From NCBI GenBank assembly GCA_905221605.1, contig CAJNDS010001567.1, positions 1 through 14,034 of the forward strand: a stretch of 14,034 nt of DNA, in the 5' to 3' direction. This document shows, in pieces, positions 7,467 through 14,034 of the stretch. Positions within the stretch are counted from its first letter, which is position 1. Every line of letters begins with the position of its first letter. This DNA is from Symbiodinium natans. Lineage: Eukaryota > Sar > Dinophyceae > Suessiales > Symbiodiniaceae. Position numbers and translations under genes: made by a program. The notes below the pieces were generated by a model. The model made no database searches. It saw only the letters and a program-made list of their open reading frames with translations, and was not told the DNA's origin.

Positions 7467-8106
7467 AAACCTCAAACCTGTAAGCCTTGCAAGCGTCAAA
7501 GTGGGCATCTGGAGACCAGCACCTACATGGCAACCCACATCACCCCGTCTAATTGGGGCAAAGCAACTTCAAGAGCCGTGCAAGGCTTCCGGCTGCCAGC
7601 TTGTGGTGGCAGAGGAAGAATCCTGAGGCTCAGGTTTCCATAGAGCATGTGCCGACTCGTTTCCGGAGCTCGCCTCGAGGACTCAAAGGGATTGCACCAG
7701 GCTTATGACATTCTGCTATTTCACTCTGACAAGTGTGGGGCTTGGATGGGTGAAGCCTACGGTAGAACTTGGTGTCCTTGGCCAGTGATACATGCTGAGT
7801 GAGGGATGGAGGGGTACAACTAGACTACGAATTTAGCCAAATCATTACCAAGAATGGCATGTTTGTGTAAACATTTTAGAATGATTCATGCATAAAAACC
7901 CATAAGTGATTGCAAAGTAGTTTTAGGTCTATTTCTATCTTGTACAATACCTGATGTTGGTTCGTTGTCCGAATCGTATGCGTTGTTTGCACTCCCTCGA
8001 AAGCTACTGCAGTCTTGCATCTGAAGAACGATGTCCCACTACTCCTGTTATCGCTACACCAACTTGTGAACAGCCGAGCCTTCCTGAGCCACAACACACA
8101 GTTGAC
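7467..8106. other. Complex sequence, no supported feature
   Basis: Between 7500 and 7680 all three minus-strand frames are open for 20-50 codons, and a plus-strand frame at 7455-7643 is open too, so none is informative. From 7840 to 7960 the sequence is more A/T-rich than its surroundings and has no open frame of note. Confidence 0.5.
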
Positions 8107-8436
8107 TCAGTTGACAATTGACAAGGTGCCGAACTCATCAGCCCGATATCCAGCAGAACTCCGACACTCTGATACATGCACCGTATTAATCTCCACCAGA
8201 AATGAACATTGCAAGCCCTGCACTTCGAGTCCTGAATTAGGCTTGATGTTTGGTTGGAAGTCGGCAGTATGTAAGCTATACTGGCCCCAGTTTTTGGGAG
8301 CTTGCCAAATGAGAGCCTTGTGCAAGAGGGAGCGGCGTTGCATGGCGTGGGGCCTTTTATAGATTCCTCATGGTCGTATGGGGCGTGGAATATGAACGCA
8401 AGAAAAAACAGTGCAGCAAGAAAGAAGCCAGACGCC

Positions 8437-8580
8437 ATAATCCTCAACCTCCTGCTTGAGCTGCGGATCGGTAAGCCTTGTGGTAACTTGCATGAAGGTG
8501 CCTGAGGCCATCACAGTAGAACAGATTTGCATGATTTGGGCAGCACCGGAGATACTTTTACATCCGCATTCTGATGAACT
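8437..8580 (-). CDS. Candidate exon, unknown protein
   Basis: A minus-strand segment open after a TAG at 8583-8581. Of 46 codons read from 8580, 30 begin with a purine and 14 with G. The peptide includes CKSISGAAQIMQICSTV and VTTRLTDPQLKQEVEDY. No family is recognised. Downstream, a T-rich stretch near 8383-8430 would fit the 3' end of an intron. A competing frame over the same DNA (8447-8004, 147 codons) starts with a hydrophobic run but owes it to that T-rich stretch. Confidence 0.25.
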
Positions 8581-8583
8581 CTA

Positions 8584-8807
8584 TCCTTCTTGAATTGGCG
8601 GTGATAGTTGAATGCAGCTGTTCTTGAAATGCGCTTGGCCTAGGCCCCTGACACCTGTTGTGTGTCGAGCTCAGATCGACTGCCGATGCAAGATTGTGGT
8701 GCCCGTGCTGGCAAAACTCAACAGGACAATTACTTGCATCCAATTATACCCTGAGACAGGACCTAGGCAGGACCCGGTGTATGCACTGCTTAACCGCTTC
8801 AGGCCCT
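8584..8807. other. Complex sequence beside a microsatellite
   Basis: One minus-strand frame, 8743-8558, and one plus-strand frame, 8612-8866, are open. The latter runs into the GA repeat. Neither has a recognisable motif. Confidence 0.5.
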
Positions 8808-8963
8808 ATGGGGGGAGGGAGAGAGGAATAGAGAGAGGCGTAGAGAGAGAGAGCGAGAGTGAGTGAGCGTGAGAGTGAGAGTGAGCGTGAGAGTGAGCGT
8901 GAGGGTGAGAGTGACAGAGAGAGAGCGAGAGGGAGAGAGAGAGAGAGAGAGATAAAGAGATAG
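8808..8963. repeat. GA-rich microsatellite with GTGAGA/GTGAGC block
   Basis: The tract begins GGGGGGAGGGAGAGAGG and continues as (GA)n. At about 8858-8912 it becomes alternating GTGAGA and GTGAGC hexamers, a 12-base higher-order unit. It then returns to pure (GA)n and ends in GATAAAGAGATAGA. The minus-strand translations (Ser/Leu/Thr repeats) are artefacts. Confidence 0.93.
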
Positions 8964-9014
8964 ACCCACACACACATACACACACACACACACAGAGACA
9001 CACGCACGCACTCA

Positions 9015-9103
<89 letters not shown>

Positions 9104-9156
9104 ACACACACACACACACACACCCACACGCACACGCACACGCACCCGCACACGAA
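8964..9156. repeat. (CA)n-(CACG)n-(CA)n compound microsatellite
   Basis: (CA)n with ACATA interruptions runs to about 9000. About 14-15 CACG/CGCA tetramers fill 9000-9062, followed by (CA)n to about 9100, one CGTA break, and (CA)n/(CACACG)n to about 9156. The strand that carried purine repeats to the left now carries alternating CA. The CACG block is alternating pyrimidine-purine. Confidence 0.95.
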
Positions 9157-9187
9157 GCCCCGAATGCGCCCTTAACGGGTTTAGGGC

Positions 9188-9254
9188 TTAAAGGTTGATG
9201 CCGGCATACTTCATCACACCCACCACGGCAAGGGCAAAGATGGCGGCCACCTGA
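9188..9254 (-). CDS. Candidate terminal exon, C-terminal membrane tail
   Basis: On the minus strand this segment ends in TAA at 9190-9188. It encodes 21 residues, QVAAIFALAVVGVMKYAGIN and a final Leu, which would form one hydrophobic C-terminal helix. Sixteen of 21 codons begin with a purine and 12 with G, and third positions are mostly G or C. A glycine-rich stretch (GRVGMGGMGQPD) can be read at about 9360-9322 and joined in frame by a 67-nt GT-AG intron. That join is inference, and the segment is short enough for chance. Confidence 0.27.
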
Positions 9255-9883
9255 CTTTGGAAGCTAGGCTGTGTAGCTCAAAATCCAGCTCCTAAATCCT
9301 AACACGGATAATTAGAATCACCTGTCCGGCTGACCCATACCGCCCATACCCACTCTACCCTGGAAAAGCTCGAAGCCAGTCAATCGCCAGCCTTAGCGCC
9401 AACCGCTCCTAGCAATACGGCTTGTTGCTTGGTCACCTATGACAAATGGGTATGACGGGGCCACACTCGCACAAGGCAGGCAAGGATTCGGTCGGAAGGT
9501 CCACTCACTGCGGGCCCTGTTTAGGGCCAGCGGTCCTTTATGGTCCTTGTTGTGCGCACAACCCTCGAACCTAGACCAAGGCCCTTAAGGACAAGCTGGT
9601 AGGCCCCAGTTCAGCTGAGCACTGCAGGTCTAAGGCACTATGTGTGGGTCTAAGGTTGAAGGGCTCATTCCTGTGCCTTCGTGCCCACTACCGTCTACAC
9701 TCCCACACAACGGACCGTCAGGAGGCAAAGACAACCCACTTCTTGGAGCACAACCTCCTTGTCTTCACCACTCTGAAAGTCCAGGAAGCGAAACTATCAT
9801 GTGCTCAGGTTGGCAACTTGAAACTTTGTCGGAGCTTTCCACAATCCCATGGGAACCTCTTTGCCCTATTTACCTTGGTTCAC
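9255..9883. other. Complex sequence, no confident feature
   Basis: A plus-strand frame is open at 9640-10035 (131 codons) without recognisable features. Several minus-strand pieces of 20-60 codons are open as well. A 14-base perfect palindrome lies at 9549-9562. Confidence 0.5.
9549..9562. other. 14-bp perfect palindrome
   Basis: GTTGTGCGCACAAC is its own reverse complement. No spacer or flanking dyad extends it. Palindromes of this length are expected rarely by chance in a window this size, but no function is implied. Confidence 0.6.
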
Positions 9884-9951
9884 TTCAGGACAGTGGCCAA
9901 CCATTCAAAATCTCCGTTCGTGTAGAAGTCGGCGATGGCTTCGCGGGCACG
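9884..9951 (-). CDS. Candidate exon, unknown protein
   Basis: A minus-strand segment of about 22 codons reads RAREAIADFYTNGDFEWLAT and then VLK before a TGA at 9882-9880. Fifteen of 23 codons begin with a purine and ten with G. It is preceded by a pyrimidine-rich stretch (CTCACCACCTCTCGGCCC...) ending in GCACAG at 9957-9952, a good 3' splice site candidate. A GT at 9883-9882 could act as a donor and remove the stop. The peptide looks helical. No family is recognised, and its length gives little statistical weight. Confidence 0.25.
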
Positions 9952-10567
9952 CTGTGCATCAGGAGCAAGGTCAGAGATGGGCCGAGAGGTGGTGAGATGG
10001 GACGGCCGATGCCCAAGAACTCGGGAGTAGCATAAGGTGAGCTCCCTGCTCATTCAAAAACACCTTGAGGCCGCGTGCTTGAATTTTGATTTTTTGCCAC
10101 CGGCACTGCGCACATCGCAGGTGCTTTTCGACACTGGCAACTGCCTATTGCCACTCCCGTGCAAACGGCCGAGAGCTTTGCGCCACAACATCAAAGCGCT
10201 TACGGTCTAGGAGTTAGTGCAGCGTGAACCCGGAAGCTGCCACAGAAAGGCTTCAGAAAGGCCGCTTGAGTTCTTGCTAGGCAGATCGACTCCTGTGATG
10301 TACCACAGTGGGGGGGCTAGAAGACTTCGTCGAGACCCGGACCATGCCCCAAACACTCGACTGCCACATGCTGGTGGCTTGGAAACGATAATTTACCTCG
10401 TCATTCTCAAAGCCAGTACTGTATAAGGATCCATTCTTTGGGTTCAAAGGGTTTCGCGTCTTTGCACTGGTGTAGGCAGTATAGGGTTCGGTTTTTCTCT
10501 AGGGCCTTACAAGGGACTAAGGCTTGTGCTCCTTAAATACGGTTTAAGGTTGTAAGGCTTTAGCGGT
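9952..10567. other. Complex sequence, no confident feature
   Basis: Several minus-strand frames of 40-75 codons are open between 10064 and 10440. They scored near chance or overlap each other. GAGGTAAAT at about 10402-10394 (minus strand) resembles a donor site. Nothing here is callable. Confidence 0.5.
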
Positions 10568-10807
10568 TTGCGGAGGCTTGTTCGAACTGAAGCCGAAACC
10601 CCGCATGGCCGACGAGCTGCGATAGTTGAGGTTATCATCGCAGAGATAAGCATCATGGACTGGCTGTCCTGTGTGCAAGTGGCTGGCTGTCGCAAGTATG
10701 ATTGCCTGCTTGTGGAATTGTTGCAAAATTGCGCGTGGGGCAGGGGTCCAACTGTCGAGGCTCATCCATGCAATGAGAGCTGCGCACGGCACATCATGAA
10801 CCGTTGA
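10568..10807 (+). CDS. Candidate exon or short ORF, unknown protein
   Basis: A plus-strand frame of 79 codons ends in TGA. About 47 of 78 codons begin with a purine and about 27 with G, so it scores as well as the minus-strand candidates. The peptide contains IVEVIIAEISIMDWL and a Cys-rich second half (six or more Cys). The first ATG in frame is at 10655, so a full-length start is not evident. The opposite strand is also open across most of this segment. It is one of two candidates that run against the minus-strand trend. Confidence 0.2.
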   Translation: MRRLVRTEAETPHGRRAAIVEVIIAEISIMDWLSCVQVAGCRKYDCLLVELLQNCAWGRGPTVEAHPCNESCARHIMNR

Positions 10808-11728
10808 GCTTATCCCGGCATCTGCTCAAAACGCAATGAAACGGTCTAAAATCAGCAGGTCGTAGGCTTCTAGTTCATGTTTGGAGTTTTCGAGGTTTGC
10901 CGGCTCCTATACATCTAATAGGTGGGGAGTTGTAGCTGTCATGCCAGTCTTGCTATCCTTCGCCGGGGTGAAGCCGGATCTAAGTCATCCCAACACCTAT
11001 ATGTACGAGGACAAGCAGGCGCTGTGTGTGAGCTCGTCAGACGCATATATAGCTTTGTTTCAAGTTACGGTACTTCTGGGCGCATGAACGCCATGCTAGG
11101 ACTAAACTCCCAGATTTGTTGGGAAATTCGGGCGGGTCTGATTTGTTGCGGTACTTCTGGGAGTGTGAAAGTGTCTCATGCCGGGCCAGGGTTTGGAGAC
11201 TGTACGTTTGCTTCTTAGGCGTGCAGCCAAAGGGTTCCAGATGCCACGGGGCAGCATCGCGCCGAGGGCAGAAACATAGAAACATGCAGATGTGTTCTGG
11301 GGAAACAATGGACAGGAGAGCGTAGCATCCTGACATCGCCCTTAGAAGTACTCCTGCTTATTACGAGCAATAGTGCTTGCATTATGCAAGTGGGTTTATG
11401 ATGTGACAAGAATGACACTAACAAATAAAGTGAGAATGATGCTGATCATGCCGGCTCTTGTGGCAGAGGAGTGCTTCGATGTGTTCTTATGAGCCAGGTA
11501 GACATGATAGACTTGGTCTGATCATGGGGAGTAGGGTGACGAGGCGACAGCCAACTCATTGGTTTGGAAATACTGGGATCTGGCATGGCAATGTGAGAAT
11601 GAATGCCTTCTGAGGACAGTTCTCGGGAAGTCTTACGGAACAACTTGGCGATGCTGTTGCTGCGGTCAAACCTGTCAAAACACTTGTTAAGTTATGAAAT
11701 GATCCCGGCAACTTGGTCTTGATGGACA
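10808..11728. other. Complex sequence, no supported gene
   Basis: Open frames on both strands are short (65-99 codons) and overlapping. The minus-strand frame at 11308-11102 contains an Arg-rich stretch after an internal Met (LPRGIWNPLAARLRSKR) that resembles a targeting peptide, but nothing supports it further. A pair of 13-base direct repeats lies at 11068-11080 and 11149-11161. Confidence 0.5.
11068..11161. repeat. Local direct repeat CGGTACTTCTGGG, 81 bp apart
   Basis: The 13-mer CGGTACTTCTGGG occurs at 11068-11080 and 11149-11161. A further word, GATTTGTTG, occurs at 11113-11121 and 11140-11148. Sharing two words within 100 bases suggests a decayed local duplication, though each word alone could be chance. 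Confidence 0.45.
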
Positions 11729-11827
11729 GTCCGTGCTGTCAACGAAGAAGGAGCCAAGGTCCAGGATCGTGAGGAGCACTATCTGGACGACAATGCTCAG
11801 GGAATTCGCCTTTCCGAACCCTCATGA
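11729..11827 (+). CDS. Candidate exon, unknown acidic protein (competing antisense frame)
   Basis: On the plus strand this segment reads VRAVNEEGAKVQDREEHYLD and then DNAQGIRLSEPS before a TGA at 11825-11827. Twenty of 32 codons begin with a purine and 17 (53%) with G, the strongest G1 signal for its length outside the glycine-rich piece. It follows GGACAG, a possible 3' splice site. The opposite strand over the same bases also scores 65% purine and encodes a hydrophobic segment, so only one of the two can be right. No family is recognised. Confidence 0.22.
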   Translation, partial: VRAVNEEGAKVQDREEHYLDDNAQGIRLSEPS

Positions 11828-12125
11828 TTCCCGATGCCACATCCTTTTTGCGTCGAGCTCGCATCATCACCTCGCTGCCTCGCCTGCTCTCTCTGCTACA
11901 GCTCGAGCTGATCCATATGCCAGTACTTATTCCAAGGACCTACCGGGTGCCAAAGCCATGCAGTTCCTGACTGCAATGGGCCCCACAGCCACAAACCACA
12001 GAATATGATTTTTTTCTACCAAAATAGGAACTCTCCAGCTAGAATGCAGCATGCGATTCTGGAATTATTTTGCCTGCGGCAGTCGCCAGGGCTTGTCATG
12101 CGCGATCGCGATCAGAATCACGTAC

Positions 12126-12237
12126 CTTGCAGGTCTAAATTCTGGTTGAAGGTGGTTACTGTCAGTGTCGCGATGCTCTCTAGTTCGCAAAAGACATGCG
12201 CGAAGTATGTTTGAGAACATGGATCCAGCGCCTCGTA
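12126..12237 (-). CDS. Candidate internal exon with good splice borders
   Basis: The minus-strand segment is flanked upstream by TTTGGGTCAG (AG at 12239-12238) and downstream by CTGCAAG followed by GTACGTGA at 12125-12118, one of the best donor-like sequences I saw. It reads YEALDPCSQTYFAHVFCELE and then SIATLTVTTFNQNLDLQ in 37 codons. Only 19 of 37 codons begin with a purine and ten with G, so composition does not support it. The case rests on the splice-site match. Confidence 0.18.
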
Positions 12238-13044
12238 CTGACCCAAATGACTGATAGAACTACTGATACAACTAAACCAAGTGAATTATTGCACAAGAGC
12301 TATGGGAAAGTGATAGTGAGGTGGGTCGGTAGGCAGTGGGAGACCCGAATAACCCCAACCTGTGTGACCAAGTCCGAGACTGAGACGTACGTTAGGGCTA
12401 TTGTAGAAGCTAATACTGTTGCAGTGTATGTAGAGGTTGCAGGAGGCTAGTATTTCACGAACATGAAGCGGTCGTGTGGTGGGCCCAGCGGCAGCAAGAT
12501 GGTCACGAGCACGATGGATGTCGATGCTTCCGAGAATAATGGGGAAAGCACAATCAGCGTGTCGCGGATGCTGAACATCACTGCATACCATTCCTGCCGC
12601 ATTGATGCGTGCAAACATCTGAACTACACGACTTTGTCCTGGAATCCTCCTCTCCGGGGAGAAACAAAAAACATCAAATCCAGACCGCCCAAACTGCCAA
12701 AACCCTCAAAGCCGATCAATCCCCAGCGATCTGCGGCTCCGGAATCCAGACTCAGACGCTCGCTCACTTGCACATTCTCAACAACAAGAGTCTTGCAATA
12801 GGGATGCCGACCGTACGGATGCGACATGGGAGTTCGTGTAATCAATGCTTTATGCTTTAGTGTGTCATTTGCTGAACCAATTTGAGACTTCTGTTTCAAT
12901 AGCACATTGAGTGAAATCATGCTTATTCCATCTGAACTGAATCGGTTTTAACAATCAACCCTGTATTACTACATATGATGTAAATGAAAAGATTTGCGAT
13001 TACACTCGGTGTGTCATGTTCAGTTGTCTGTTCCGAACTGCAAA
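12238..13044. other. Complex sequence, no confident feature
   Basis: A minus-strand frame at 12602-12447 (51 codons from ATG) encodes a hydrophobic segment (TLIVLSPLF, SIVLVTILLPLG) but has chance-level purine usage. A plus-strand frame at 12463-12801 overlaps it. From about 12840 to 13010 the DNA is more A/T-rich and carries no open frame of interest. Confidence 0.5.
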
Positions 13045-13140
13045 TCAAGATTCCTTGCCCGGTCGAAAGCGGAAGGTTAGGACGGTAGCCGCGCGAATGA
13101 ACTTGACCTCAGGTGTGTCAGAAGTCTCCAGCGAGGCATT
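13045..13140 (-). CDS. Candidate exon, unknown protein
   Basis: The minus-strand frame is open from 13215 and ends in TGA at 13047-13045. From 13140 it reads NASLETSDTPEVKFIRAATV and then LTFRFRPGKES. Eighteen of 30 codons begin with a purine and ten with G; third positions are GC-leaning. Upstream of 13140 the frame is Cys/Ser-rich and less convincing. AG dinucleotides near 13160 could mark its start. No family is recognised. Confidence 0.25.
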   Translation of the reverse strand, partial: NASLETSDTPEVKFIRAATVLTFRFRPGKES

Positions 13141-13770
13141 TTTGCTTGCAAGCTCGCACCTGCTGGAGCATGAACACCCACTGTAAGGCCGACAAAAATG
13201 GCTACTTGAAAGGGGTCATGCGGGAGCGCTGATCAGTTCTGCATGCAATGCAGGGGGACCGAAAAGTTGGTAACAAGCTGATAACATTGGTTCCGGCTTC
13301 AAATATGCACCAAAACCATGACTCCAAGCCCCCTTCTACGCTCCCAAAGAAGGGCTTTGGTTCGAAGGCATTGTGTGGCTCTAAGCTGCTGTTGCATTCC
13401 AACGGAGGTGTCTTTTTCTGACATTATGTGCTGTAGCATGGGGCATTGGAACTCATACTTCACGTTTGAGCACGTTTGCACAGAACATGTTTTCTCTGAA
13501 AGGACAACTGGGGGGGAGGGGGGTGACTTAATTGGCTCATGTATTCATGCCCCCTAAAATCCAAAAATTCTAGAGCTTCAACAAATGTCGCAAGCCCAAA
13601 CGCCGCTTGATGCTGTGAATTGAAAAGCAACCTATCCAGCGGCCACAGCACGTCCAAGACTTGGAAACAGTTTTCTTTTGCTGCGCTACCTGGGATCTTT
13701 GCTGGAAACATGTTTGTTTGCTCGTTTGTTGGTTGTGCTTGTTTGTGCTCGTGCGCTTCTGAGAGCACGA
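13141..13770. other. Complex sequence up to the right array
   Basis: Minus-strand frames at 13768-13460 (102 codons), 13481-13299 and 13402-13202 overlap one another and score near chance by eye. A run of six G and GGGGAGGGGGG occurs at 13509-13522. The sequence GTTTGTTTGCTCGTTTGTTGG at 13710-13730 is locally repetitive. Nothing is callable. Confidence 0.5.
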
Positions 13771-14034
13771 AGTGAGAGGGCGAGAGAGAGACAGAGAGTG
13801 AAAGAAAGAGTGTGTGGGTGCGTCTGTGCGGTGCGTCTGCGCGTACGTCTGTGCGTGCGTCTCTGTGCGTGCGTCTCTGTGCGTGCGTCTCTGTCTGTGT
13901 GTGTGTGTGTGTGCGTGGCTGTGTGTCTGTGTGGCTGTGTGTGTGTCTGTGTGTGTGTCTGTGTGTGTCTGTGTGTGTCTGTGTGTCTGTGTGTGTGTGT
14001 GTGTGCGTGGCTGTGTGTCTGTGTGGCTGTGTGT
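13771..14034. repeat. Right terminal GT-rich array with 14-bp and 92-bp units
   Basis: A short purine lead (GAGGGCGAGAGAGAGACAGAGAG) is followed by GTGCGTCT-type repeats. Three perfect tandem copies of the 14-mer GTGCGTGCGTCTCT occupy 13851-13892. The rest is (GT)n with TCTG and GGCT variants. The block beginning near 13899 (GT run, GCGTGGCTGTGTGTCTGTGTGG) recurs 92 bases later and runs to the window edge. The repeat is truncated by the end of the sequence. Confidence 0.93.

Noticed and set aside
8004-8447. 147-codon minus-strand frame with a hydrophobic N-terminus resembling a signal anchor
   Set aside because: The hydrophobic stretch comes from a T-rich tract, and a different frame across the same DNA has better coding composition.
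9170-9190. GGGTTTAGGGCTTA, like a TTTAGGG telomere unit
   Set aside because: A single unit only, in complex sequence; no tandem telomeric repeat is present.
10570-10640. Minus-strand peptide with SSSAMRGFGF, faintly like the RGFG motif of molybdenum hydroxylases
   Set aside because: The surrounding residues do not match that family, and codon composition favours the opposite strand.
12101-12113. Overlapping palindromes CGCGATCGCG and GATCGCGATC
   Set aside because: Ten-base palindromes are common by chance, and no associated feature is visible.
13525-13545. TTGGCTCATG, recalling the end of the dinoflagellate spliced leader
   Set aside because: Only a few bases match and the upstream part of the leader is absent. 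A similar word at about 5616 is equally isolated.
3197-13640. Shared 14-mer GCAACCTATCCAGC at 3197-3210 and 13627-13640
   Set aside because: One 14-base match is not unusual among all pairs in 14 kb, and the flanks do not match.

Overview
The window looks like eukaryotic nuclear DNA, most likely from a protist with a microsatellite-rich genome. I found no bacterial operons, ribosome binding sites, long uninterrupted genes, rRNA, tRNA, CRISPR array or transposase. Base composition outside the repeats is near 50% GC. The lineage is inference only. A dinoflagellate or another alveolate would fit the dense simple repeats, the short intron-separated open segments and the bias of those segments to one strand. 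I found no spliced-leader relic and no recognised protein that would prove it.

Layout. Positions 1-1362 are one continuous G/T-biased satellite region that changes unit along its length: GGGTGT/GTGTGC, then an 8-base GTCTGCGT array, (GT)n, GGGGGC/GGGTGC, and finally alternating GCGCGT. Positions 1363-2700 are complex sequence. Positions 2731-3270 hold CT and CTT tracts around a CpG-rich patch. Positions 3463-3821 are a 359-base purine-strand array. Positions 3840-8800 are complex sequence. Positions 8808-9156 are a compound (GA)-(CA)-(CACG)-(CA) microsatellite. Positions 9157-13770 are complex sequence. Positions 13771-14034 are a second GT-rich array that runs to the edge. The window therefore begins and ends inside repeats, as a contig bounded by unassembled arrays would.

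Coding content. No gene can be called with confidence, and no segment recalls a known protein family to me. The number and length of open frames are close to what random DNA of this composition would give, and long ones occur on both strands. As a more objective test I counted, by hand, the share of codons starting with a purine and with G in the more protein-like segments. About a dozen short segments score like coding sequence (60% or more purine, often 33-57% G). All but two are on the minus strand. They are listed below as low-confidence candidate exons. Because I inspected many frames, selection bias is real, and phase-compatible GT/AG pairs are easy to find by chance.

If the minus-strand candidates are real, the window carries several intron-rich genes pointing the same way (right to left), with some very short introns, including a possible 26-nt one at 6200-6225. 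Nothing can be said about how their products work together.
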